DNA from: Pithys albifrons albifrons
Lineage: Eukaryota; Chordata; Aves; Passeriformes; Thamnophilidae
DNA length: 64,000 nucleotides
Reading direction: 5' to 3'
Assembly (NCBI RefSeq): GCF_047495875.1
Contig: NC_092458.1
Span: forward strand, 7,628,439 to 7,692,438
Position 1 is the stretch's first letter. The number at the start of each line of letters is the position of its first letter. Both the position numbers and the translations under genes were made by a program. The notes under the pieces are model-generated. The model saw nothing but the letters and a program-made list of their open reading frames with translations. It made no database searches and was not told where the DNA came from. Shown here piece by piece: positions 1 to 12,500 of the stretch.

Positions 1-3000
1 AACTTGGTGAAAAATGCTTTTCATGATCAAGCTTTAAATCAGACAGAAGTCATAGGAGCCACAGAAATAGACTTGATTTTGAAGGCTAGATACAGAATCC
101 AGAGAACTCTTTGAGAGAGGTTTATGGGGCTGTGGTTTAGAAATAGCCCCAGAACCAGGCAAAACTAGCACAAACCAGGAGGCTCATGAACTGTAACCCT
201 GTCTCTTTTTCTTTTTTTTTATAATGTCACATGCCTGGCAGACAGCTGGGTACATGTTTCCTATGAACTTGGGATACAGTGATAGTGAAAAAGGAGAGAG
301 GATGTGGAATCTTGCAGCTGTGAAACAAGAGCACAGCTTTAGCCATGAGCTCAGATGATGTGTGCAGGAGCTGTGTGGGATCTGTGCAGCTGTTGGAAGC
401 TGGGGGTCACTGCTGGGGGAGCACAATTTCCAAGATGTCCTTCCCACTCTGCTTGCTGACACAGCCACTGGCAGGTGTCTCCTGTCATGACCAGCTCATT
501 GAGAGATCACAGTCTTGATCGTGGTGCTTGAAGGTATCACGTTCTGCCTCTGTGTCCTGGACCTGGTCTTGCCCTAGAAAGGAGTAGCCAAAGACTAGTG
601 ATGCAGAAGCCAGGAAGATAAAAGCTAGTTTCTTAATTATCCCTGAAATGCTGTCATTTTGCTTTTTACAGAATGTAAAGCTCATGCTATGAAAATATAC
701 TGGATTTTAGTGCTGCCACCATCTTTCTGGTTGGAAATAATTTTCATATTGATGGTAGCTCAGTTGATGGGAAGGTTTGTTTCAACCTCGCTGCAGGATA
801 CGTTGTTTATTCATATTAGAACAACAAGATTCTTGACAACACTGGAGTTGCATTTGTAACTAAGCACATTTATAATTATTCAATAACTCTTAACTAGTTT
901 CAGGGAAAATTACTTGGGAGGACTAAATCTTGCAGTGATGTACTCTGCAGGAGAGTTTGAGATGTCAATATAAGTGGATAATTGAATTCATTTATTGTTT
1001 GAAGTTACACATCTTGATTGCAGGAAATCATGGGGCAGATGTCTCTTGAAATGTAAAGTATATTTTTGAGAAAAGAGATTGAAGGAAAAGCATTCTTTAT
1101 CTCAGAGGGGTCAAGAACTGTTTTTCCCTTTGCAAGGAAGCCACAGATAAATCACCCTACAGTCTGATTTTTCTCGTAACTTGTCATGGTTCCCAGCAGC
1201 TTTGAGGAATGAAGTGTTGGCCTTAGAATTTTGTACCTGCAGAAGCACAAAATAGCATTTTGTTTCATTTACAGTTGTGGAAAAGGTTGCAGCAATTTCC
1301 TCAAATGTTTTCAGTTGAGTTTCCTGTAAAGGTCAGAACTGCTAGAGTTAAAAAAAAAAAGAAACTTTGGTGTAGTGAAAATGGCAGAAGTTCTTGTACT
1401 TTCCTAACTGTAACTTTTGTGGCTGACCTAATTCAAGCATTAGTTATAACTTCATGGAAACTTTTAGATAAATGAGCAGGAACTTCAGCATGTAGTCACA
1501 CAAATAGAATAGACTTTTTCCTTGAAAGGTAATAAATGATGAAATTCTGAAAACAAAGCTCAGTCTTGCAAACAACAGTGGAGAAATGACATATTTTCTC
1601 TTTGAAAGCTGTTAACTGCTCTTTTTTCTCTTTCCAGCTTGACAAGGAATGTGTCATGTCAATGAGTAACAGGTTTTGAGGTACAAAAATAAGGTGCTTA
1701 GTTTCTAGATCTTACAGGCTGAAATAGCCATTTAATAGGCTACAGGTACACTTGCATATGTTGAGTTTTCTTGTGTGATGGACTTCCATCAAACTGCATA
1801 ATTTGTTGTTATTTAACATTTTGTCACATTGTAAAGTTCAGAGGCTTACAGAAAACGCCTTAAAAATTTCCTGTGGCTTATATTGATGGAGGACTGGATT
1901 AGAAAAGATCCAAATAAAAACAGCTCAAGGATTGTCTAGGATTTTGTGTTTCTTTGGAGAAACTATATTTTGAAGTTTGCTAGAAGAAAATAATCTTTTC
2001 GCAGTGACTTGGCCGTTGGTATCTATGGAGTGTGGTTGAATCTTAGTTACAAGAAAACATACTTTTTTAGGTATTAAAGGGATGTACAAGTTTTAAGCCT
2101 TCAGAGTACTCTATGCCCCCATAATATCTTCAAAACTGTAATATTTCATGAAATCAAGCTTAGTTTATTTTCACTTTTTTCCATTATTTCTCAGATTGAG
2201 GATGCCTTTCCTGAGTCAGGACTGCTTATTGTATTGGAATCACACTGAAATCCACATACACAGGAGGTGGAAGCTGCCTTAAAATTTCTGGTGTCAACAG
2301 GGACTGGTTTAGATTTAGTGGTTAAAATGTGAGGTTATTTACTTACGGCTGGGATTCCCTTCAGGGGTTCCTGAGGCATAGCCTCTTGAAAATAATCTGC
2401 TAAATAACCTGCAGTTATCTTTGGGTGGGCTGGGAAAAAGATGCAACATTTTGATCTTTGAAATTTATACTGGGCATTGTCCCCAAGTCAAGTATCAAAC
2501 AGTACCAAAGCTGAGGTTTAGAGATATTTTTGCAGGTGTTAGCACTGTGAAACCTCTTTGCAGGTAGGTGTGTGAGTGGGACAGCTGCTTGTTCTGCAGA
2601 AACATCTCAGTGCTGGGGGGAGGGGGAGGTAAAAAGCCAAGTGCTGCATTCAGGATTGCTGAGCTCCTTCTCCTGAGGCTCTGTGTGGGGCTGTCTATAG
2701 ACATTTGTCTTGTGAACTTGGTTCTGTGAAGGGCTCTAGAGGTGGCTGAGTCTGATCTGATAGTGTCACCACAGGAATTCTTAGTGAAGGTGCCCAGTGT
2801 GTCCTTCTGAGGACACTCAGCACAGCTCAGGTGTCCTGCAGTACCAGTCCTTGTGCTCCTCCAGGGCAGATTGGCCACAGTGAGTGGTGGTTGTATCTGA
2901 TTAGGGTGTGGATATATTTGCTGTAGTCAAAATACCACCAGAAACCAGTGCAAAAATCCTGGTCAGGAGGTGCTCTGGTCTTTGCTGGGCAGACAGCTTA

Positions 3001-5539
3001 TTATAGATTGATTAGTTTCTGCTCACTCTCCTTTGGTGTTTAAATTCAGCTGTTCTTGAGCTACTTACGGCAGATCGAGGACTTCCATCCTAACTGAAAG
3101 TTTGCTTTCTACTTATTTGTGTACATGGAATTTCTTCTTTAAAAGAAATAATATCTGGAAACTCCAACTTGAAATCAGAACCAGCAACAGATTTTGTCAT
3201 ACACTGGAGAAAGTTCCCACAAGCCTCCTTTGATATATGTGGGTTTGCAAGATCATTTGCCTGCTCTTTCCTTGTGTGGTGGGCCCTGAGGCTTTGTAGA
3301 TCTGGAACTAGTGGGTTATGGAGTGAGACTTCCATAACCATGACTGATGCAGAACCAAGCTTTAGGGCCATTACAGTTGCATAATTTACCAAACATGCAA
3401 GGTAGTCACAGTCAGTGTAATTTTTTGCAGTGAAGTGAGCTGACTTGGTATATCTATTTGGCCAGAGTAGTTCGTGTTTATTTTCACTTCTGTTTTTTAC
3501 AGCAAGTAAGACTGGGGATAGATACAAAGAGCTATGTCAATATTTCTGAGTTTAACAGCACTGGGGTCCCTTTCTTTGTCCTGGGGATAAGGGTGCCTGG
3601 CTCACAACTGAAGAGAAGTCCCAAAATCCTAAATTCCCCAAGAGTGAGCAGGATAGAAGAGAAGACAGCAATAAGGCAGGAGCAATACACCAGAGGGAGG
3701 AGACACACAGTGAGAGCAACACACCAGTGCTTGCTGCAGACTGCAGCGGTGAAGCTGCTGCAGGCAGGGCATTTGTTTGGGTTTGTTAAGTCTTGTGCTG
3801 TGGACTAAGACGGGATTGAAAAGGTGTGCAAGGGTCTTAAAGCTGACATAACTTACTGCAGAGTGTGTGCTAAGGTATGGACTTCCCTAGGATGTTGCTA
3901 GGCATGAGTAAGTTTCTGATAAGATTTTAGGTTTAGTAGGACTGGATTGACTTTAGCTTGCTTTCTGTTTCACTATTTGGTCACTTCTCCTTTCGATTCC
4001 CTTCTGGATCTGTCATTTCACGCTGCTGGGGCTGATCACGTCATGGTACTCTGGGCAGTAGCTGTGAAAAACTACTGCTCTTCTCATGATCATCAGAAGA
4101 GACAGCAATGAAAAGTAGCTCAAACAAGTACTAGAAAGGCAGAAACCCCCCCAGTTCTTATATGATTTTGGTGACTGTAAGGTGACATATCTGCTGTATG
4201 AATTTTGGGTTAGTGGGCACTCAGCTTGAATGACTTTCTTCTTTCCATGAATAGTGGAAGAGAAAGGAAGTGTGAGAGTTCCCACTCTACAAATAAATGC
4301 CAGTGTTTGGGAGTTGCCTTGTATTCTTGTTGCTTTTTTCAGGAGCCAGACAAGGCTTCCTCAAGAAGCTGTCAGCAGCAGCAAAGGCACCACTGTCATT
4401 CATCTTGAGACTAAAGGGCACAGCACTGTTTTCTGCTACAGCAGACAATTTTTTCTGTCAGTTCTGAAGTTGCAAAAGGATTTTTAAAATGAAAAAACGT
4501 GTACTGTTGTCTCAGAATTTGTGAGTTGAGGATTTAATTACATTCTGACAAAAAGAATGAAAAATAACACAGTAGTGACACACAGGAAGCAGGTTCTGGC
4601 AACATGGGGTCTTCCGTAGGATGTTTTCTTGTGGTCTTGTTCACATGAGAGTGCTGTTTGACTCACAGATTCTGTTTAAACTGTAGATAATATTTTAATA
4701 CATGGTGAGTTTGTAACCTAGTTGCAAAATAAATGTAAAGCTTCAATTTGACAAGCTTTGGGTGATCTCATTTATTACACATTTTATTTTTTAAGGCTAT
4801 GAAAAAAGCTTGTGGAATAATGTACGTGTTAAGTCTAGTACTTTTTTTTAAGAAAGGGATTATTCTCAATGCACACAGTGTTCTTAAATTCTCATGTGGT
4901 TCTGTTTTCTACAAGAACTATGTGCAATATTTCTTTTAACAACAGCAGCATCTGTCACACAGATATCACACAACTTTCATGCATATATTCACATTTGTTA
5001 TTTCAGTTATTATTGTTGTGCTGAGTTGGATTTTAGATACTATTTTACCTTTGTGAAGGCACTAGATAAAAGTTTTATTGTACCCTCAATGGGCATCAGT
5101 TTATAAATTTTTTATCTCTCCTAATGGAATACTGATACACAGAAAATGCTTTGTGCAGATACAGAAGACTGTATGAATGTTGTGAGGCTGATAGTTCAAC
5201 TTTGAAATACCAGTTGGACTGGGGAAATAAAACATTAAAAAAACAATTATGAAATGCAAGTTTAAGATGCATCTTACAGAGAATAACTTGGAAATTCTTC
5301 CTTTGCCGGTTGCTGTTCACGGTTGGCATCTTCAGAAACTTCAAATAGAAATGTGCTTTCTATGGTTTCGTGCTCATGTCTGATATGCTGAAAACCTAAA
5401 TAAGATCTACAGTATTTCCTGCACATGGTGCAGTGCTGTGGGAAGGTGGAGGTGGGTAATGCACTGGGATGTAGAAGAGGGAAGTGAGCATAAGAGAGTT
5501 GAGAGGGAGGAGAAGATGTAGAGGTTTTGTATGGGAATC
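1..5539 (+). other. SH3KBP1: SH3KBP1 intron, upstream part
   Basis: Intronic sequence upstream of the first exon in the window. It is AT-rich and every open frame is short and lacks family signatures. The exons for the first SH3 domain should lie before position 1, because I see no SH3 motif (paired tryptophans, PDNF) here. A minus-strand frame at 3090-3527 is open for 145 codons but resembles nothing I know. I see no RNA gene or clear transposon. Confidence 0.6.
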
Positions 5540-6345
5540 AGTTTGTCCTAAGCCATCACCTGTCCTTGATGCCTGCTCAATATAGGTGATCTCATCAGAT
5601 TTGCAGATGAGCAATTGCCATGCTTGAAGGCAGGGCTGCTGCTCAGAGGGCCCCAGACAGGCACAATATGAAATCCAGCAAGGGCAAATACCAGTTCTTC
5701 CCTGGGAAAGAGGAGTTGCTATCAGATATGCAGAGTGGGACCTGATAGGTTTGGGAACAACTCTGTTGGAAAGGACCCGTGGGTCCTGGTGGGCAGCAAG
5801 CCTGTGAACAGCATCCTGGGCTGCATTAATAGCCTGCAGATGGAGGGAAGTGGTAATCCTCCTTTATCTGATACTCATTAGTCTGCATCCAGAATAAAGC
5901 ATCCCCTTGTGTGGATGGGATGACGGTTTTATGTAAAGACATTGGTAACCTGAAGAAAGTTCTGTGTCTGTGGAATTTGGAGCACCTGTCCCTTGAGAAG
6001 ATGTTGAGGAAGGTGTGGGCTTGTTCAGCCTGAAGAAGAGGTTTTGGGGAGACCTTCAGATACACACATGGATGTTATCCAGGCCCTTCAGTGGTGCCTG
6101 GTGGGGAGGACAGGACAGAGCAGGTAGGACCTGAAAGGAGAGTTTCAGGCTGGGTATAAGGAAAATTTTTGTCACTATAAGGTCAGTCAAGCAGTGGGCT
6201 TGTGTGGTGCCTGTCCTTGGAGGTTTTCAAGACCCAGCTGGGCAAACAGCTTTAAACAGCCTGGTCTGACCCCACAGGTGAGCCTGCTTTGAGCTGGACA
6301 TTGGAACAGTGAGGTCCCTTCCATCCTGAGTGGTTCTATAGCTCT
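5540..6345 (+). mobile_element. CR1 LINE fragment, 3' part
   Basis: Old CR1 non-LTR retrotransposon copy in sense orientation, 5' truncated. Around 5585 it keeps the stretch for the end of the reverse transcriptase ('ctcatcagatttgcagatga'). It then runs through the post-RT region ('gggtcctggtgggcagcaag' near 5783) to the typical CR1 3' end ('ggtcccttccatcctgagtg' near 6314). Indels and stops break every frame, so it is not active. The left edge is approximate; the right edge is set by loss of the CR1 pattern after 'ggttctatag'. Recognition is from memory of avian CR1 sequence, not from an alignment. Confidence 0.75.
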
Positions 6346-7272
6346 AGGAAAAAGTGGAACCAAAACCTAACTTATTTTTTCCTTATTTTTTGGGACATGG
6401 TTATAAACAGATGGTTTAGCCTCTGTAGTGTGTCAGTTACCTGTCTATGGGGTGGATGTAATAGTTTCTGTTTCAGTGGTGGTTCAAGATAAGATATTTG
6501 TAAGGTGATGATATTTTGGATGCTTTACCAGAGTGGGTATAGATAGCAACACAGTTACACCTTTAAAGTCTGCCCAAGAAGTTGATAAAGAGGTATTGTA
6601 CACCTTTTCAAGTACTAACTGTGAAGTCTTGGGGAGCTGTTTGCTGTGGATTTACCTTCATGGAACTCCACCATATGTATTTCCTCCGTGTGCTGCCAAA
6701 GTTGATCACCTTAAAAGGTGCAAAGTGTGTCAGTGTTAACAACGGCTCTCACAGTGGACTCTCTCTATGCTTCTGCCAATTATAGCATATTTGTCATATT
6801 TGCCATATTTGTCATATTTGCCTAGTTAATACTTTCTTCCTGCTATGGTGGTTGTTTCTGTGGGCTTCTCAACAGAGCGGGAGCAGACTGAGCTGCCTTG
6901 ACATCAGGAGCGCAGTACCGGGTCTGCCCTGGGTGTCAAATGTACACCTAATTGCTGGAGAAATGGAGAAGTCTTTTTATTTTTCCCCTCACACCTTTCA
7001 GCTTTGGTGATCTTTACTAAGATATTTGTAAACCTGTACTACAACTTTCGCACATGAATAAGGAATTGTTTTAAAAGCAAAAACTATAGTGTCCATTGGA
7101 AAAGGTTACTCAATATTGCTTTCTTTTTGTGGCATTTTATAAGAGTCTTTGAGTATGCAGGGGTGTATACACAGACATTTTAAGCAATTTTGGGAGCTTG
7201 AGATTTAGAATATTCTGTAATGTATTTTTTTAACACTTTCTTCTCTTTCTTTTCCCTCTCTGCCTTCTGCAG
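6346..7272 (+). other. SH3KBP1: SH3KBP1 intron ending in a strong acceptor
   Basis: Intron stretch with one short 9-bp tandem repeat (6786-6821) and otherwise nothing recognisable. Its last 50 bases are a pyrimidine tract (TTTAACACTTTCTTC and so on) ending in CTTCTGCAG at 7272, which is the acceptor for the exon at 7273. Confidence 0.7.
6786..6821. repeat. 9-bp tandem repeat, four copies
   Basis: Four head-to-tail copies of CATATTTGY, with the last base alternating T, C, T, C. This is therefore two copies of an 18-bp dimer. Confidence 0.9.
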
Positions 7273-7396
7273 GAAATAAAGAAGGACATGAAGAAAGAAA
7301 ATACTGCCAACAAACCACCAGAGAAGCCTATAAATGAAGTTTCCAATGGAAGCCCTTTACTGTTGTCTGAGACAATTATTAGAACCAACAAAAAAG
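7273..7396 (+). CDS. SH3KBP1: SH3KBP1 exon: linker between first and second SH3 domains
   Basis: Internal coding exon of SH3KBP1 (CIN85/Ruk), an adaptor that binds CBL through its SH3 domains and links receptor tyrosine kinases to endophilin and clathrin-mediated endocytosis. The exon is 124 nt, enters in phase 0 and leaves in phase 1. It reads [16 protein letters not shown], then [18 protein letters not shown] and IIRTNKK. From memory this is close to the human linker that follows PDNFVR at the end of SH3A (EIKKEMKKD...EKPLHEV...SETILRTNKR). It is flanked by a pyrimidine tract with CTGCAG and by the donor AAAAAG|GTATAT. The single G left at the end joins the next exon to make the glycine of GER. 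No start codon belongs here; translation starts in an upstream exon outside the window. Identity is very secure because of the match and the fit with the two SH3B exons downstream. Confidence 0.95.
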
Positions 7397-9335
7397 GTAT
7401 ATGAATGCTTAAATGCAGATTAAATTCAGACATTTCAAAGTATAAAATGTAAACCTTCCTGTTTCTAGAAGTAAAGGTGGAGTCTTTTAACTGAAAAGGC
7501 ATAGCAGAAACGATACTACTACTAATAGTAATAATAATAAAAAATTTTCCCTCTTAGACTGCTGTATGGATGCATGTATTATGTCTAATATTTCCACATT
7601 AATTTGCACAGGCATCCCTTTCTTCTTAAAGAAATCCTTCCTCGATACATTTAATTAAGGAGAGCTGCATGAGGAGATTACTAAAGCTTATTAAAGTAGG
7701 GAACTGACAGCTTGCATATGTGGAGGTTTTGGCACAGTGATGTCAGTCCACATTCACGTATTCGTGCTCTATGTGGGACAGAGAACTTCTAGAAAAAGAA
7801 AAAAAACTTAATGCATTAGTTTCTGAGAAGTGTCTTTCACTGTCTTGTTTCAGGCTGGAATGTGTGCTCTTCATGTCTGGCTTGATTCCCAGTGTAGATT
7901 CCTAGGTAGGGTTTGGGGTTGCTAAAAGGAAAGCCTCCCAATCTTCTGTCTCATGCCCCAACTCCTAGCCCTGCTCTCAGAAATACCAGAACAAAACAAA
8001 AAATTGGCAAAAGAAAAGCTGGATTTTTCTTTAGATTATGTTTATGCTCCTTTTTGTTTGTGGGAGGACAATTGGCTCTGTGCAAGAGACATGCTGTAAT
8101 TTTTCCTGGAGAATTCATTGGACAGTTTCTTGCTTGCTGTCACATACAGAATAATCTGCTGTCATTAATCATTGCTGTAATGTAATTTTCATTTTGGCGT
8201 GTCTTTTATACAGTTAGGGCTCTGCATGTGGAAATTTCTTCTGTATTATCAGCAAATACTGTATTTGAGCTGCAGTTTGAGTAGAGGTCTTAGGGTTTAC
8301 AACTGCAAGTGAAGATTTAATTATTTCTGCAAAATGTATGACTTTCTTTAAAATGTGAGGGGGAGTAATCTCCACCTCTTTTGCAAGGATTGATGTCCCC
8401 TGGAAGAAAAAATTGGAAATAAATCTCAGAAAGCTTTATGTTTTGAGCTTACAATGTCATCAGGAATCTGGAGACATGTCCAACATTTCTTCTTTGGGTC
8501 ATAGGTTTTTCAAGCAACAGCAGAATTAAATTACCAAGAATTATTCTTTTTCATGGCTGCTATACAGAACCATATGAGTAGTTGAGAAATTATCTGGGGA
8601 CCAAGTTTGTTCCATATTGCTTCAGCTGCTATTTGGAGAAGGCTAATAGCTGTGGCAGATGCAGATTCAGTTCAGTCACAAGGGGATAACACTCCAAATA
8701 TGATACTTAGAACACAGGCTTTCTCCTCCTCTTTCTTCCCTCTGGCTCAGGAGCTTTCAAGGATTCAGGAGATAAAGAAGTTCTATTTTTTAGCTCTAGC
8801 TGGAAAATACAACTCCCCTCATACTTACTGAAAGCAAGAAAGCAAAGGCTGACATGAAGATCTGAGGTTGAGGAAGGGGTTAGGTCTGGAAGTAGCAGAT
8901 TTCATATTAGAATGTTACTGCATTGTTTTTTGTTGGTGGGGATGGCACTTCTCATGGCCACTCTGCATCATGTCAGGGTTGGTGCACTCTGCATTTTGGC
9001 TGCTTCTACACAGCTGTTCCCATTGCTGCAGAGCAGGCGGCTGCAGGATGCAGCTCCAGCAGCAGAGCTGAGGATGCACAGAGACACCAAGGCCTGCACA
9101 GCTTCACCCCATCCTTCCTGGGTCAGTTTGAGCACAGTGCCACAGTAGCCCTGTGTCAGTGGGGACAGCTGGGCAAGTCCTTACTGTTGAGTTCATAAGA
9201 GTTTTCTAAGATCTATGTGGCAAACCTTACGGAAAATGTATTTTAGTGAGGAGGGAGCCCTAAATACCATTGGCATTATTTCTTAGAGTTCTTGTCCCGG
9301 GCTTTTTATTAAACCTTAACTCAGTCTGTTTACTG
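7397..9335 (+). other. SH3KBP1: SH3KBP1 large intron, first part
   Basis: Start of the 33.3 kb intron, beginning at the GTATAT donor. It holds a short ACT/AAT microsatellite-like run near 7516-7550 and no recognisable gene. GC-richer text around 9000-9150 opens overlapping short frames that look random. Confidence 0.6.
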
Positions 9336-9565
9336 GTGTGGGGGGGTTGGTGGGTTTTTGTTTGTTTTTGGTTTTTGTTTTGTTTTTTGGTTGGTTGGTT
9401 TGGGGGATGGTGGTGTGTTTTTGGGTGAGTTTTTTGGTTTTTGTTTTTTTGTGTGTGTGTGTGGGGGGGTTTTTTGGTTTTTTGTTTGTTTTTGTTTTGT
9501 TTGGGGGTTTTTGTGTTTTTGTTTTTGCTTTTGTTTTTGGTGTTGTTTGGTTTGGGTTTTTTCTT
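9336..9565. repeat. G/T-only low-complexity block
   Basis: About 230 bases made almost only of G and T on the plus strand, with a handful of A and C. T runs alternate with G runs of 2-7 bases, including GGGGGGG near 9341 and 9462 and GGGGG near 9500. There is no fixed period, so this is a degenerate simple repeat. Open frames on both strands here (Phe/Val/Gly-rich on plus, Lys/Gln/Thr-rich on minus) are by-products of the composition. Confidence 0.9.
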
Positions 9566-12500
9566 CCTTGTTAGAAAGTGAGGAGAGGGATGCATGAAGG
9601 TCTTGAGCCACTGATCAGCAGTGAAAATAGTAGGCAGTAGCATTTATTTGCTTGGGCAGTGTAATCTTGCTGCATGGAACTTCTGAGCAGTCCAGTGATG
9701 TGGGAGGATTTTGTGCTGCTGCATTGGTTCTTACCAAGATAATGATAAGTGCTTTTCTACTGCGGTGGTGTTACATTGCATACTTTTATTACTTAGCTTG
9801 GTTGGCCTAATTTAAGTGTCAGCACTTTAGCAGGCATTTACATTTTGAGCAGAAAAATCTTGGCCTCTTGGGCTTCTGGCTTCTAGAGAGTTTTTCCTTG
9901 AGGAATATTGACAAGTGTCCAACAGTTGTACTCAATGAAAATAGCTAAGTTATTTGTAATGAGCATCTATGTAGCTAAGAGGAAAAGACTGTATTTCTGA
10001 GCTGAAAAGGTATTTAGGATAAAACCTTTTATCTTGTTTATTTGTGCTAATTATTTCTAAGCACTGTATTGAAATGAGGAGTTCTTGTAATACGGTCAGT
10101 GTAAATGGAAAAACATCCTGTAAAGACTTATTTCATCAAGTAACTGAATGGCTGCATGATCCTTATTTGCTGACTGGGGTTAAACCACGACAGTAATGGG
10201 TGTTTCTACTTTGGATTACACATGTAATCTAGGAACAGTTTCAGGGTGATGTAACTCCACCAGTAGTAGCCTACATGGGTTAGGACTTTCATTGCAAAGT
10301 GAGGGTGGCAGCTGTTTGTGGTGTTATTAGTTGTAGCTCACCATCAGTGAATCGTTCAGGTTTTAGTTATAAACACTGAGAGAAGGTGGAGAGATTTGAC
10401 TTTGTCTGCTTTTCACTGTGGGCAGTACAACCAGAACATTTCTCATCCTTTAATGTTTCTTGTTGACCACAGATACTACTGACCTAATGGAAACAAACAG
10501 TAGTGATGACTACTGTGCTGAACATAATGTAGGAAACTCTGTTACACTTGGTCTTGATGTATTTGTGTAGATATTTCCTCTCTTTACAGGGGTTGTAAGT
10601 ACAATCTAGAAGTTAAAGCTGTATTTAAGAAATTACGTAGTTATTTTCTAGATCTGCCACAGGGCTGCTATAGAACTTTTGCTAAATTAGACTTTTGCTA
10701 AATTAGACTGTTGGCCAAATTACCACACTTGTCTCCCAAGATCAAGTATCTTAATATAGGTTGATTTTTTCAGATAGGCAGAGGAGCTTTTTTTCTGATC
10801 TATTGCAGGAGCATATCCAGATTTTATGAGTAACTTTCACGTATTTCAGATGTCTCTGCCTCAGGCTGCCTGTTGGCAAACCCTGGGTTTATACCTGAGT
10901 CACTGAGATGTTGAGATCTGTAGCAGCACAGCAGTGATGGCAGTGAACAACCAGGAAAGTGGGCATTTTAATATCACACTCCAGGGAGCTCCTTCTTCAT
11001 CTGTGGAAGGCTCAAGAAAGGATCATTTGCTTGAGTGTAGGGTGGGGGTTGGGGAAGCACAATGGCTTGTGCTTTCCCTGGCAGTTCCCGGGGCTGCAGC
11101 GCCTTGGGGCTGGTTTTGGGGGTGCTTCAGGTGCTGCACTGTCAGCCCCTCTCTGGGGAACAGGCTGTGGCACTGAAGGAGTGCCTAAAGCCGCATCAGT
11201 GTCAGCTGGGGTTGGTTTGCATATCCATTGCCAGAACCTGGCAGGGATCATCCTTTTGCTTCTTCCTACACTTCATATGCCAAGAAAATCCTTTCTTTGC
11301 CAGGTGTGGGTCTTTAGGTATATCTTTTCACTGCTCTGGATTTATTGGTTGGCACAGAGAACTATTCTTCTAAAACTTCCATAAAGTCGACTTAAAAAAA
11401 AAAGTTCCTTTTCTTTGTTTAGAATTGGCATTGTTGGTCACTGGTAATCACAAGCTGAGAAAGCATTTTCTTCCCTGAGAACATTTTCAGATTGTTCGAA
11501 AAAAGCAAGATTATTGCTATTGTTACAATTATTTAATAAGGTAAGAAAATTACAACCAGGTCTTGGAACAGTAAAACACTGAAGATCTCTTCTTTTTTTC
11601 TTCCTTATGATTTTCCAACGTGGTGAAATTCTATCTCTTGTAAGTTAACTTTCAAAATCCTAAAACAGATCCAAAGTTGTGCAACTGTTTCAGATCTGAC
11701 AGGAATTAAGTATGATCTTTGTTCAGGTATAAAGGGACATAATGGAAACTTGCATGCAATGAGCTTAACTGTTAAATGGCTATAGCTTATTTGAGACTAG
11801 TTTTGTTCTGATTTTTGATTATTCTATTTTTAAGTGTCAGTCATTGTGGTATTTTGTGTATCTGGGAAAAAGAGCCCACTTGCTTAGGCCAGGTTGCAGA
11901 ACTGGAGCTGATAGGTTGTATTTTGTAAGTAAACTAACAACAATTGTTATGTGAGTAAACACATTTGAGGCAAAGATATATTGCCTTGTCAGGTACACTT
12001 GTTTTCTATAAACTGTAATTGCAGTCTGCATTCAGCTTATTCAAGCCAGCAAATCTGGAGCAGCTCATCACGTGTTACATGTTCTTAAAGCCTAACACTG
12101 AAAGCAAGAAAATGTTTTTTTCTAGTTCTCTTGAGAATTATTTATTTTACCTTCTGGCCTACATTTAAATAATAAAGGGGATTTGTGTCCTATGTTAAAA
12201 GGGAAGTTTTGTGAAATCATATTTGATGATATAAGTTTAATTTAGGAATAAAAAGTCTGTTGTATACAAAACTGAAATTTAAGTCCATTTTTGTAAATTA
12301 GAGAAATGGGAAAAGTATTTCACAAGAAAAATGCTTCATCATTTTGTTCAATATCTTTTTATTATTTGGATACAAAAAACACCCCGTTTATTAGAAAGAC
12401 AAGATGTTGGTGACTCAATGATTGTAGTGACTCTTGAGTTTTATGTTAAATAATGTATGTAAGCTATGATTCTGGTCATGTTTTTCAACAGAAAGGAAAA

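Noticed and set aside
3090..3527. 145-codon minus-strand open frame
   Set aside because: No recognisable domain or signal, no promoter or splice context. A frame this long is expected a few times by chance in 128 kb of both strands.
9260..9643. 127-codon Lys/Gln/Thr/Pro-rich minus-strand frame
   Set aside because: Reverse complement of the G/T-only block; composition artefact.
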